Positions 36,322 to 44,589 of a stretch of DNA of 64,000 nt are shown here, piece by piece. Source of the DNA: Sphingomonas sp. SUN019. GTDB lineage: Bacteria > Pseudomonadota > Alphaproteobacteria > Sphingomonadales > Sphingomonadaceae. The position numbers were made by a program, and so were the translations under genes. Position 1 is the stretch's first letter, and the number at the start of each line of letters is the position of its first letter. Below the pieces are notes generated by a model. The model saw nothing but the letters and a program-made list of their open reading frames with translations. It searched no databases and was not told the DNA's origin. Location of the stretch: the NCBI RefSeq assembly GCF_024758705.1, contig NZ_CP096971.1, positions 1,116,001 through 1,180,000 of the forward strand. The letters run 5' to 3'.

Positions 36322-37430
36322 TCTTCGACCCCGCCGACCCGAACGCCATCTGGCCCCCGATTCCGCCCGCCGAACGATCATATATCGCGGCGGTTGCGCA
36401 CGGCGGTGCGCGGGCGATGGCGTCGAACGTGCGGACGCGGTGGCTCGCGCTCGCCAGCGACGGCCGCGTGTTGCCGGTCACGGTCAACGACGGTGCGGTC
36501 GGCGACAGCTACGTCTGCCTGCCGCACAGCGCGTATATCCTCTACGGCCTGCGCGAGATGGAGCTGGTCGGGGTACGGGGCGGCGCATTGCTGTCGCCGC
36601 TGATCCGCGCCGCGGGCAGGCTGCTGCTGGCGGCAGGGATCAACCGCATCGTCCATATCGACAATTGGCTGCTATCGACCAACCTGCACGGCGACTGGGA
36701 CGGCGCGGACCTGCCCAGGGTCCGCGCCGCGCTGACCGAACGCTTTCCGCATCATATCCTCGCGATCCGATCGGTCGACGATTGGTCGAGCCCCGCGCTC
36801 GCCGCATCAGCACGCGACGACGATTGGGTGATGATCCCGTCGCGTCAGATCTGGGTGACGGACAACCTCGCGCGCGACTGGAAATCGCGCAACGATTACG
36901 GCAACGACCGCCGCCTGATCGCACGCTCGGGGCTCAGTCTCGAACCCGCGGCAGCCGCCGACGCAGGCCGCATCGCCGAACTCTACCACCAGCTCTACGT
37001 CGGCAAATACAGCGCGCTGAACCCGGTCTTTACGCCGCGCTTTGTTGCCGAAACGCTGGTGAGCGGCTTGATCGATTACCGCGTCGCCCGCGCGCCGGAC
37101 GGGCAAATCATGGCGGTCGCGGGGTTGCTCGCACGCGGCGACGTCGTGACGCCGCCCGTCGTCGGGTACGACATCAGCGCACCGCGATCGGCGGGACTGT
37201 ACCGTATCGCCTCGTGGCTGTTCGGGCAGGCCGCGATGGAGCGCGGCTTGCGATTGCACGGATCGGCCGGGGCAGCGGAGTTCAAACGCCTGCGCGGCGC
37301 GCACGGCGTGATCGAGTATTGGGCGATGTACGTCGCGCACCTTTCCCCGCACCGTCGCGCGGCGATCCGCGCGCTTGCCGCGTTGCTCGAACGCTATGCC
37401 GTACCGATGATGCGGCGGCGCGGGCTATGA
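36318..37430 (+). CDS. GNAT-like protein, unknown substrate
   Basis: A 370-residue cytosolic protein. The C-terminal half (ARSGLSLEPAAAADAGRIAE, a helix with YHQLYVGKYS, then a core strand region with AVAGLLARGDVV and PPVVGYDISAPRSAGLYRI) resembles a GNAT acyltransferase fold, but the acetyl-CoA loop is not obvious. The N-terminal half is not recognised. Being tightly coupled on both sides (ATGA at 36318), it probably works in the same pathway as the ATP-grasp and Rieske proteins. Confidence 0.55.
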   Translation: MIFDPADPNAIWPPIPPAERSYIAAVAHGGARAMASNVRTRWLALASDGRVLPVTVNDGAVGDSYVCLPHSAYILYGLREMELVGVRGGALLSPLIRAAGRLLLAAGINRIVHIDNWLLSTNLHGDWDGADLPRVRAALTERFPHHILAIRSVDDWSSPALAASARDDDWVMIPSRQIWVTDNLARDWKSRNDYGNDRRLIARSGLSLEPAAAADAGRIAELYHQLYVGKYSALNPVFTPRFVAETLVSGLIDYRVARAPDGQIMAVAGLLARGDVVTPPVVGYDISAPRSAGLYRIASWLFGQAAMERGLRLHGSAGAAEFKRLRGAHGVIEYWAMYVAHLSPHRRAAIRALAALLERYAVPMMRRRGL

Positions 37431-38404
37431 GCGGCTGGCCGGTCGCCATCGCCAACGGCTGGTATCCGCTCGCGCGCCTCAGCGATCTCGGGCGAAAGCC
37501 GGTCGCGCGCCGCTTGCTCGGCCAGCCGCTGGTGGTGTTCGCGGGTAAGCGCGATCCGGTCGTTCTGCACGACCGCTGCCCGCACCGCGGCATGCCTTTG
37601 AGTGAAGGACGCGTCGCGAATGGCCGTATCATCTGTCCGTATCACGGCTGGGCGTTCGGCGATGGCGGCGTGTGCCGCGCGGTGCCTGGATCGCGCGACG
37701 TTACGGCGGTCTCGGCCGCTGCCCTGCCGGTGCGCATCGCCGCCGGAATGGTCTGGACGACGCTGGGTGACGGCGCTTTCCCCGTGCTACCGGCGGCGAT
37801 GGAGGACGAAGCGCTCGATCGCTTTTGGTGGCCGGTCGCGGCGTCGCGAGCGCGTGTGCTGGATGCGCTGGAGAATCACCTCGACCCCGCGCATCCGCAT
37901 CACGTCCACCCGTGGATCGTGCGCGCGCCCGACAAGCGCCAGCTGGTCGCGGTGACGGTGGAGGTCACGAACGACGGCGCGAGCACCACGTATGTCGAGG
38001 AAACACGCGCCACCGGCCTGATCCCGCGATTGTTCGAGGGGCATCGCACCACCAGCATCGGGCGACTTTACCCACCCACGATCGGCGAGGTCGCGTTTAC
38101 CGGCCCCGCCGGGCTGCGCCTTTCGATCGCGGTGGTCTTCGTGCCAGAGGATGCGGCGACGACGCGACCGTGGGCGCATTTCGCCACGCCGCGCGGGCGG
38201 CTGCCCGCATCGCTAAAGCGCATACTCCTGAAGGCGTTCCACCGCCCGATCCTGGCGCAGGATCGCCGCATCCTGTCGCGGCAAGCGGATCGCAAGGGGG
38301 CGTATGCGATCGGCCCACTCGATTTCCTCGGTCCGGCGATCTGGGGGTTCGCGAATGGCAATCCGCCACCGCCGTCGCGCTACGAGACGAGCGTATTGCT
38401 CTGA
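37427..38404 (+). CDS. Rieske non-haem iron oxygenase
   Basis: A 325-residue oxygenase. The N-terminal Rieske [2Fe-2S] site is CPHRG (Cys51, His53) plus CPYHGW (Cys70, His73). The mononuclear iron site follows as D153-x2-H156-x4-H161 in HLDPAHPHHVH. It is shorter than ring-hydroxylating dioxygenase alpha subunits and resembles monooxygenase/demethylase types. No partner reductase or ferredoxin is encoded nearby. The last gene of the operon, it overlaps the convergent adenylate-forming gene by 25 bases. Confidence 0.85.
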   Translation: MSGWPVAIANGWYPLARLSDLGRKPVARRLLGQPLVVFAGKRDPVVLHDRCPHRGMPLSEGRVANGRIICPYHGWAFGDGGVCRAVPGSRDVTAVSAAALPVRIAAGMVWTTLGDGAFPVLPAAMEDEALDRFWWPVAASRARVLDALENHLDPAHPHHVHPWIVRAPDKRQLVAVTVEVTNDGASTTYVEETRATGLIPRLFEGHRTTSIGRLYPPTIGEVAFTGPAGLRLSIAVVFVPEDAATTRPWAHFATPRGRLPASLKRILLKAFHRPILAQDRRILSRQADRKGAYAIGPLDFLGPAIWGFANGNPPPPSRYETSVLL

Positions 38405-39666
38405 TCGGGCGACCATTCCCGACGTACGCGACGCAATTTCGCATCGAATGGCACGTCGATCCCGCGGTCGATCGTTACCGTGAGCGGCGTAAGCGCCATC
38501 CGCGCCGCCAGTCGCGCGAACGCCGTCTGCACCGCGAGATCGTCGCCTTGCCCGACTAGCAATCGCACCGTCATCGCCGACGCGCCGGTCTGGACGATGC
38601 GGAAATCGGCGATCGCACGGTCGGCGTCGATCAGCGTGTTGCGCAATACGTCGGGCGTCACCGGATGCGGCGCGCCGTCCGTCCCCGCCAGCCAGAATAG
38701 GTCGTCGCGCCGCCCCTCGATCCGTTCGACCGCACGAAACGCCGATCCGCACGCGCAACGACGATCGCTCAGCGCCAGCAGGTCGTTCATCCGATACCGC
38801 GCCATCGCCTGCGCACGCCGCGTGAAGTCGGTGACGACCGGCTGGACCAGATCGCTGCCCGGCGCGCTCGGCTCCCAGCCGAAATGAACCACATCCTCCG
38901 CCAGATGCAGCATGCCATGTGCGCACGACACGCCGAACAGCCCCTCGGTCGCCATGTAGATCTGCCGTACACGCACCCCGGTCGCGGCGAGGATCGCGGC
39001 TTCGTCGAGCGGGTCGAGCACCTCCGCTGCGCTAAAGATCGTCGTCGCAGTCAACGCGCCCTGCTCGGCGAGCAGCCGCAACACCTTCGGCGGCGCGACG
39101 ATCGTGTCGGGCGCGAACGCCGCAAGCCTGTCAGCCCACGCATCCACCCCCTCCGCCAGATCGAACAGCCTCAGCGTCACCCGGCTCCCGCCCTCCGCCG
39201 ATCCGTACAGCCGCGAAAATCCCGGCAGCGCGAGCGCCACGCAGTGCCGCCGCCACAGGGCATCGGGCAGCGCCTTCGCCAGCAACGTGCCCAGCCACAC
39301 GAACCGCTCCGCCTCGCTGACAACGAAATAGCCGCGGTTGCCGCTCGTCCCCGTGCTGTGGCCGATCGCATGGCCGTCGACCACCGTCTCGCCTCGACCC
39401 AACGCGTCGCGCACGCGGTCGAGCGAAATGCCCGCCGCGTTCATCGCGGCGAAGTTCGCCAGCAGGATGTTCTTGTCGACGACCGGCCACGTAGCGAAAG
39501 CGTCCGGATCGATATCGCGGTAGAATGGGATCGCTTCCCGCAAATGCTGCCCCAGCACCACCAGACGCCGCGCCTGATAGCGTTCGACCGCTGCGCGCGA
39601 CGTAAGCGTCCGCGTCCGCCACCGCGCCAACGCATAGGCTCGCGCCGCCACCATCATCCCGGTCAT
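38380..39666 (-). CDS. F390-synthetase/phenylacetate-CoA-ligase-like enzyme
   Basis: A 428-residue adenylate-forming enzyme. Recognisable are HSTGTSGNRGYFVVSE (the ATP-binding P-loop-like motif), a middle block with IYMATEGLFGVSC, and RYRMNDLLAL followed by a DRRCACGSAF metal-like motif. These match the PaaK/CapK group that activates carboxylic acids as adenylates and often transfers them to a thiol or amine. It faces the KASIII-Rieske operon and could activate its starter acid. Start ATG 39666 has GAGGCGG before it; a TTG three codons upstream is also possible. Confidence 0.75.
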   Translation of the reverse strand: MTGMMVAARAYALARWRTRTLTSRAAVERYQARRLVVLGQHLREAIPFYRDIDPDAFATWPVVDKNILLANFAAMNAAGISLDRVRDALGRGETVVDGHAIGHSTGTSGNRGYFVVSEAERFVWLGTLLAKALPDALWRRHCVALALPGFSRLYGSAEGGSRVTLRLFDLAEGVDAWADRLAAFAPDTIVAPPKVLRLLAEQGALTATTIFSAAEVLDPLDEAAILAATGVRVRQIYMATEGLFGVSCAHGMLHLAEDVVHFGWEPSAPGSDLVQPVVTDFTRRAQAMARYRMNDLLALSDRRCACGSAFRAVERIEGRRDDLFWLAGTDGAPHPVTPDVLRNTLIDADRAIADFRIVQTGASAMTVRLLVGQGDDLAVQTAFARLAARMALTPLTVTIDRGIDVPFDAKLRRVRREWSPDQSNTLVS

Positions 39667-39725
39667 CCGCCTCAAACCGGGAACTCCCCGCCGCGCCAGT
39701 CGGTTGACCGTAACGACAGAACGCT

Positions 39726-40130
39726 ATGGTGGCGGAGATGATGACGGGATGGACGGCGATGGCGATAGCAGCGGCGGCGACGGCGCCGGTCGACAAGGAA
39801 ACACGCAGCGCGATCCTCGATCGTGCGCGCGAACCCGTCGCCGCGGCGTTGGGAAAGCCCGTGCTGTTCCGGGTCAGGAAGCTGGGCTTGTCGGGCGACT
39901 GGGCGTTCCTTCATGCCGACATGGAGGAGCGTGACGGCGTTCCGATCGATTATACCGGCACGCCGCGCGCGGACGATGCGGCGCACGGTGTCGTTTCGCG
40001 GACATACGCCGCACTGCTTCATCGTAGCGGGACCGAATGGCGCGTCGTCGCGCATGCGATCGGGCCGACCGATGTGGCGTGGGCGGACTGGTCGACGCGC
40101 TATGGCGCGCCACCTGCGATTTTCGGCTGA
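39726..40130 (+). CDS. Exported small protein, unknown
   Basis: A 134-residue frame. The N terminus (MTGWTAMAIAAAATAPVDKE) looks like a signal peptide with an AxA-type cleavage site, so the mature protein of about 115 residues is likely periplasmic. VVSRTYAALLHRSGTEWRVVAHAIGPTDVAWADW in the C-terminal half is conserved-looking but I do not recognise a family. It begins about 60 bases from the adenylate-forming gene, divergently. Confidence 0.55.
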   Translation: MVAEMMTGWTAMAIAAAATAPVDKETRSAILDRAREPVAAALGKPVLFRVRKLGLSGDWAFLHADMEERDGVPIDYTGTPRADDAAHGVVSRTYAALLHRSGTEWRVVAHAIGPTDVAWADWSTRYGAPPAIFG

Positions 40131-40188
40131 CGCCGCGGGTCGTTGATTCTCGGCTGACGCCTCACGGCATCCATTTTCAGCTAGCCGA

Positions 40189-40539
40189 TCAGTAGGTCCC
40201 ATGCGCGTTCGACGGATACCACCAGGAAAAACTGGTCGACAGATCATAGGTGCTGAAGACGACATTGCCGCGATTGCGCTCATATCCCATCGCGGGCTTG
40301 CCGTTCAGTTTTCCCGCCCACCAGCCGGTCTGCTTCTTGCCGACGAAGGTCAACTGCCGACCGCCGATCGCGAATACCATTCGGTGATAGCCACCGCGGC
40401 CGACCGTATCGGTCAGGCGGCAGGTGCGATCGGGGGCGTAGTTCAGCGAACAGCGCACGGTATCGGTGGCGGGGGTGCGGTTTTGCGCCACCGCGGGAGC
40501 GGCGATCGCAAGCTGGACGATCAGGAACACGCGTTTCAT
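40189..40539 (-). CDS. Exported small protein, unknown
   Basis: A 116-residue protein beginning at MKRVFLIVQLAIAAPAVAQ, a clear Sec signal peptide with AVAQ cleavage. The mature part has two cysteines and an aromatic-rich tail (SFSWWYPSNAHGTY). The signal closely resembles that of the 41969-42820 product (IATAVIAAPAVAQ), and both flank the LysM hydrolase gene, so they may act together in the envelope. No family recognised. Confidence 0.55.
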   Translation of the reverse strand: MKRVFLIVQLAIAAPAVAQNRTPATDTVRCSLNYAPDRTCRLTDTVGRGGYHRMVFAIGGRQLTFVGKKQTGWWAGKLNGKPAMGYERNRGNVVFSTYDLSTSFSWWYPSNAHGTY

Positions 40540-40574
40540 GATGGTGGAAACGCCGTTCCCGATGAAGCCGTTCC

Positions 40575-41897
40575 TCACCGCGCCATATCGGCGGCGCGCT
40601 GACCGCGACGTGCGGCCTCGCCCGCAGTGTCGGCGGGGCGTTCGTACAGCCGCGTGACGATCTCAGCCGCCTCGCGCGCGGTCGATGCGCCGCGCAACGC
40701 ATTTCCCGCCCCACGCTCGCTGTGCGTCAGCTCGTGCTGGATGAAGCGCAACTGCTCGTTGAACGTCGATTGGTGGATGTCCTTGCCCGCCCAAGCCGCG
40801 AAGTCGCGCTGGCGCGGGTTTTCCCACTGCGCCAGGCCGAAGCCCGGCCCGCCGCCGTGTTGACGGATGCCCGCATCCATCCCGCTTTCGGCGTCGAGAT
40901 TGGCGACGATGCCGATCGCCTGCGCGTGGCTCCACCCCTGCCCTTCGAAGAAGCGCGTCGCCTGGTCGATCCTGTCCTGCCGCGATCCGGTTCCCGTGGC
41001 CGCGGGGCCGTCTGCGCCGGTCGCGCCGTCGGTTTGCGTCCGTTCGCTGGCTGGCGCACGCAGGATCACGCCCCCCTTGCTCAGCGCCCAGGACAGGTCG
41101 CCGGGGCTGATCCGCTGCGTACCGTCCGCATTGACGTTGTTCGATCCGATCATCTGGCCGGGGCCGGAAACGATCTCGGTATGCGACACACCGCCTCCCT
41201 GGATGATGACGACGTCGCCCGGCTTTGCTTCGCTCGCCGGGACCGGCGTCCAGCCGCGTGACCGCAGCGTCGAGTTCAGCGTCGCGACCGAGTCAGTATG
41301 CAGGTTGCCGGGCAATTGCCCCGCCTCGGTCAGCACCGCCGACACGAAATTCGCGCAGCAGACGTTGGAGGGGACGTTCGCGTTCATCGGCAGATTGTCG
41401 CGCGTATTGCCCTTCAGCGACGACGCGTTCTGTCCGAGATATTTAGCGGCGATCTCCGCAACATTGCCCGTGCCGCCACCGGGCGTCGCGGCGCCGGTCC
41501 CGCCGACCTCGCCGCTGCTCCCGGTTCCGCCGCTGCGCCCGGGAATCGAAAGCGTCTGGCCGGGGAGGATCAGGTTCGGGTTTGACAGGTTGTTGGCCTG
41601 CGCGATCGACTGCCAGCTGACCCCGTGCTGCGCGCCGATCGCGCTCAGCGTATCGCCGGATTTGACGGTGTAGCTCCCACCGCCAGCCGCGCCGCCCGAG
41701 GGGATCGACACATGCTGGCCCGGTCGGATCAGGTCTGGGTGCAGGATCTGCGGGTTGGCGTTGATCAGCGACTGCAGGGTGACGCCGCTACGCTGCGCGA
41801 TTGCCGACAGCGTATCGCCCGCCTTCACGATATAGCCGCTCGAAGAACCGCCGCCCGAAGGCTCTGCGCTGCGCTGGACTGCGTTGACGGTCATCAT
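40575..41897 (-). CDS. LysM/NlpC-like/lysozyme peptidoglycan hydrolase, no signal peptide
   Basis: A 440-residue multi-domain cell-wall hydrolase. Two LysM modules (about residues 22-65 and 75-118, each with a GDTLSAI motif) are followed by a cysteine-peptidase-like domain with NVCCANFVSAVL and GDVVIIQGGGVSHTEIV (about 145-270), then a phage-tail-lysozyme-like domain (about 310-420; VANLDAESGMDAG, GGGPGFGLAQWE). It lacks a Sec signal despite targeting peptidoglycan. An inverted-repeat operator lies 58 bases upstream. It is a candidate T3SS substrate that opens a path or attacks another cell; both are inference. Confidence 0.75.
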   Translation of the reverse strand: MMTVNAVQRSAEPSGGGSSSGYIVKAGDTLSAIAQRSGVTLQSLINANPQILHPDLIRPGQHVSIPSGGAAGGGSYTVKSGDTLSAIGAQHGVSWQSIAQANNLSNPNLILPGQTLSIPGRSGGTGSSGEVGGTGAATPGGGTGNVAEIAAKYLGQNASSLKGNTRDNLPMNANVPSNVCCANFVSAVLTEAGQLPGNLHTDSVATLNSTLRSRGWTPVPASEAKPGDVVIIQGGGVSHTEIVSGPGQMIGSNNVNADGTQRISPGDLSWALSKGGVILRAPASERTQTDGATGADGPAATGTGSRQDRIDQATRFFEGQGWSHAQAIGIVANLDAESGMDAGIRQHGGGPGFGLAQWENPRQRDFAAWAGKDIHQSTFNEQLRFIQHELTHSERGAGNALRGASTAREAAEIVTRLYERPADTAGEAARRGQRAADMAR

Positions 41898-41955
41898 GCC
41901 GCTCCCGATTTCTGTCGTGTCGGAAGCAATTTACCGCGAGCCGAAAGCGCCGTCG

Positions 41956-41972
41956 CTAATCGAAACGTTTAG
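41956..41972 (-). promoter_or_regulatory. T3SS-linked inverted repeat, site A
   Basis: CTAATCG-AAA-CGTTTAG, one mismatch between the arms. It lies 58 bases upstream of the LysM hydrolase ATG and overlaps the stop codon of the gene behind it. Confidence 0.6.
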
Positions 41973-42820
41973 AGGGGCTCGCGCCGGTCGACGCGGTAGG
42001 TCATCTCGGCGCCGAACGCGCGTACCGCGGCACGCAGGTTCACGTCGGACAGCGGATCGCGCGCGATCGTGTCGATCAGCGCGAAGGCGGCGGGACCGTG
42101 ACGCTTGCTAGCGAACAGCGGGGTCGCCGCGGCCGGAACCACTTCTTCCGCGCCGGGCCAGCGCGCGAGGCAGGCGAGGCCGGTGACCGTCGCGCGCAGT
42201 TCGTCGGTATCGATCTCGGTGCGTTTCAGCGTCGAAATCTTGCGATATTCGATCGGGTAATTCTGTTCGAACTCCGCCACCACCGCGGATTGCGTCGCCG
42301 GATCGGCCGAGGTCGGCGTCCGGCACGTCGAAGCCGAGCGCGCGCCGTAGCCCGCCGCCCCGTCGCTGCTCGCCACCCCGGCGGCTGGCGCGGCATTTTC
42401 CAGCCGCATCGCGCCACCGTCATAGCGGAACCGCACCAACGGACCGCCCGCGGCGGTGGCCGGCATCGCAACGGCGAAACCGGTGCGGCCAGCCTCCGCG
42501 CGCGCGCCCTTGCTGCACGTCCCGAACGGCTCGGTCGCGGCGGGAGCGCCATCCGCCTCGCGCGTCACGACGACATAGCGCGCCGGGCAATCCCCACCCG
42601 CATCCCCGCGCACCAGATGGAAGGTGCGCGGACCGCTGCGGTACGTGCCGACGACGCTGACCCGGTCGACCAATTGCGCACCAAACGGCCGCGACACGAC
42701 CGTTCCACCGACCTGCAACGCCTGTTCGCTGCCCGATGTGATGACCGCGATCCCGCCGCTCTGCGCGACCGCGGGTGCTGCGATCACGGCAGTGGCGATG
42801 GACAGTGCGCGAAGCAACAT
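41969..42820 (-). CDS. Exported protein of unknown function, T3SS-flanking
   Basis: A 283-residue protein beginning MLLRALSIATAVIAAPAVAQ, a Sec signal peptide. The mature part has several cysteines (GGDCPARY, PFGTCSKG, ASTCRTP, LACLARW) and a C-terminal helical segment. I recognise no domain. It lies 76 bases after the 42897-43406 gene on the same strand and may share its transcript. The long open frame upstream to 43054 is a shadow. Confidence 0.6.
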   Translation of the reverse strand: MLLRALSIATAVIAAPAVAQSGGIAVITSGSEQALQVGGTVVSRPFGAQLVDRVSVVGTYRSGPRTFHLVRGDAGGDCPARYVVVTREADGAPAATEPFGTCSKGARAEAGRTGFAVAMPATAAGGPLVRFRYDGGAMRLENAAPAAGVASSDGAAGYGARSASTCRTPTSADPATQSAVVAEFEQNYPIEYRKISTLKRTEIDTDELRATVTGLACLARWPGAEEVVPAAATPLFASKRHGPAAFALIDTIARDPLSDVNLRAAVRAFGAEMTYRVDRREPL

Positions 42821-42896
42821 GGCGACCCTTCCCGTTGATAAGGCGCCCTTTACGCCCTGGACGTCACCACGCACGAACCGCACCGCGGTTCCCGCG

Positions 42897-43406
42897 TCAA
42901 CCGCCATTAGCGCGAGAAAGCGTGGCGGTCGCAGTTTCGAGCCGCGCGACGACCTCATCGACGCCGCCACCCGCTTCACCGGCCGCGGCCGCGTCAAGCG
43001 CATCGCCGAGCCCGGCCACCTGTCGCGCCCCATCGGGCCCCGACAGCCCGGCAACCTGAATCACCGCGGCGCGCGTGAAATCCTCCATTGCGCGGCGTAA
43101 TTCGCCTTCCTGCGTCGGGGTCGCGCCAAACTGGCCTGCGATCCCGCGCGCCATGTCGTTCAGGCCGTACACGTCGCCGCGCTGCGCCAGCACCGATGCG
43201 TCGGGCGAAAACCCGCCAGTCGCACCAGCCCGCTCGGCCCACGCCGCCGATCCGGCGCTATCGCCGCCAATCGCGCCGACCCAGGCGAGTGCGCGGTGCC
43301 CGATCTCGCCGATCGCCTGCGTGGCGGCGGTGCGGGCAACCCCGCCGCTCCCCGCGTCGAGCGCGGAGAGCGGCGGGGCGGACGAAAGGCGATCGATTCC
43401 GTTCAT
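42897..43406 (-). CDS. Unknown protein with operator, candidate T3SS substrate
   Basis: A 169-residue, Ala/Gly-rich, cysteine-free protein without a Sec signal. The N-terminal 60 residues are low-complexity (SAPPLSALDAGSGGVARTAA); the rest is predicted helical with acidic patches (RRAMEDFTRAAV, DALDAAAAGEAGGG). No family recognised. The operator-like repeat 43475-43491 lies about 68 bases upstream, as for the lipase and LysM proteins. Absence of Cys and a flexible N terminus fit a T3SS-exported protein, but could equally mean a chaperone or regulator. Confidence 0.5.
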   Translation of the reverse strand: MNGIDRLSSAPPLSALDAGSGGVARTAATQAIGEIGHRALAWVGAIGGDSAGSAAWAERAGATGGFSPDASVLAQRGDVYGLNDMARGIAGQFGATPTQEGELRRAMEDFTRAAVIQVAGLSGPDGARQVAGLGDALDAAAAGEAGGGVDEVVARLETATATLSRANGG

Positions 43407-43474
43407 GGTCTTTCCTGTCGGTCGCGATGCTGCGACTCTCGAAAGTCTTTTCGCGCAACCTTTGCGGGCACGCC

Positions 43475-43491
43475 ATAATCGAAGCGATTAG
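43475..43491 (-). promoter_or_regulatory. T3SS-linked inverted repeat, site B
   Basis: ATAATCG-AAG-CGATTAG, with six of seven arm positions matching. It lies about 68 bases before the start of the leftward gene 42897-43406. Confidence 0.6.
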
Positions 43492-43494
43492 CCG

Positions 43495-43719
43495 TCATTC
43501 TCTCGCCGCCAGCCGATCGAGCGGACCGGGCTGCATCAGCAATGTTTCCAGCGCACCTGGGCGATCCAATCGGCGAGCATCGTCCGAGCAAGTGTTGTGC
43601 AGCGTATCGGACAACGTCCGGCTCGCGTCATCCACAACCTGTTGCGTGCGTTCGCCGCGCGCCATCAACGATGTCCCGATCGCGATATCGCCTGCACGCA
43701 CGCCGATATTGATGCTCAT
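43495..43719 (-). CDS. Small T3SS-flanking protein, unknown
   Basis: A 74-residue protein from ATG 43719, which has GGAG eight bases ahead; the frame opens four codons further without a ribosome site. The sequence MSINIGVRAGDIAIGTSLMA is followed by a polar helical region and a Leu/Pro tail. It has no signal peptide. Size and position suggest a T3SS accessory such as a chaperone or small exported component, but no family is recognised. Operator sites C and C' lie 45-90 bases upstream. Confidence 0.5.
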   Translation of the reverse strand: MSINIGVRAGDIAIGTSLMARGERTQQVVDDASRTLSDTLHNTCSDDARRLDRPGALETLLMQPGPLDRLAARE

Positions 43720-43768
43720 AACCAACTCCATTCAAAGGAACTCGTACGCGCGCGGAACGCGGACGGCA

Positions 43769-43785
43769 CTAGTCGAAGCGATTAG
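43769..43785 (-). promoter_or_regulatory. T3SS-linked inverted repeat, site C
   Basis: CTAGTCG-AAG-CGATTAG, between divergent genes 43495-43719 and 43921-44556. It lies 49 bases from the former. Confidence 0.6.
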
Positions 43786-43790
43786 GCGGT

Positions 43791-43807
43791 CTAGTCGGAA
43801 CGCTGAG
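43791..43807. promoter_or_regulatory. T3SS-linked inverted repeat, weaker site C'
   Basis: CTAGTCG-GAA-CGCTGAG, with centre 22 bases (two helical turns) from the centre of site C. It may serve the rightward harpin-like gene 113 bases away. Confidence 0.4.
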
Positions 43808-43920
43808 CGCGCAGGTCCGAGGAACACGCCATAAGGACCATCGACGGCGCGACGTGCCGCCGCCCACCAAGCCTCCAGCGATGAGAGCGATGAGGCTGCA
43901 GATTTCGAATGGAGACACCC

Positions 43921-44556
43921 ATGTTCGGTATCAACGGTTTCAATCCCGCTTCGCTGTTGGCCACCGCGGCGCTCGGCCCCGCAGGCGGCATGATGACCCA
44001 GCTGGCTGCCCAAGTGTTTTCGCGCATCGGTCAACAGATGCTCCAGCAAATGGGACAGCAGCTTGGTCTGCCGCAGTCGGTGATCGATATGGCGCAAACG
44101 TCGTTTGCCGGCTCGACGGGCGATATCGGCGGCTTCGCCAACAACCTGGGCCAGTCGGTCAATGCGTCGATTGAGGAGGCGGGCCTCGCCTCCGGAGCGT
44201 CGCCGCGCGACATCGCCGATCAACAGCGAGCGACGCAGGATTTCATCCGCGACACGGTCGAACGGATGGGCCAGAGCGACGAGTTCAAGGAAGCCAAGCA
44301 AGGCAAGGGCAAGGGCGCGGGCGGCGCAGGCGGCGCGCAGGGCTGGCTGATGGCCATGGCCAAGGTGCTCGGCCAGCAACTGGATCAGCTGGGCGACGAA
44401 ATGACCGATATGGCCAGCCGCATCACCAAGGATACTCCGGGCCTGTCGGCGGAGTTCGGCGTGGTTTCGCAGCAGTTCGGCATGCTGATGAACGCGACCA
44501 GCAACGCGATCAAGACGGTCGGCGAGTCGATGGGACGGATGGCGTCGAAGCAGTAA
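43921..44556 (+). CDS. Harpin/translocator-like secreted protein candidate
   Basis: A 211-residue cysteine-free, Gln/Met/Gly-rich protein. Residues 8-50 form amphipathic helices rich in Q and M (GGMMTQLAAQVFSRIGQQML), followed by a Gly/Lys linker (KQGKGKGAGGAGGAQG) and a long C-terminal helix bundle with LGQQLDQLGDEMTDMASRIT and AIKTVGESMGRMASKQ. Harpins and T3SS translocators share such composition. A good ribosome site (ATGGAGAC) precedes ATG 43921 and a strong terminator follows, so it is a single-gene unit, as expected of an abundant exported protein. The identity is inference. Confidence 0.55.
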   Translation: MFGINGFNPASLLATAALGPAGGMMTQLAAQVFSRIGQQMLQQMGQQLGLPQSVIDMAQTSFAGSTGDIGGFANNLGQSVNASIEEAGLASGASPRDIADQQRATQDFIRDTVERMGQSDEFKEAKQGKGKGAGGAGGAQGWLMAMAKVLGQQLDQLGDEMTDMASRITKDTPGLSAEFGVVSQQFGMLMNATSNAIKTVGESMGRMASKQ

Positions 44557-44589
44557 GCCTCGGTTCATCGCGTATCCGCCACTTACGAA

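Noticed and set aside
29681..41897. A tRNA-integrated genomic island
   Set aside because: No integrase gene and no duplicated tRNA 3' end were found in the window; base composition across the accessory genes is like the core.
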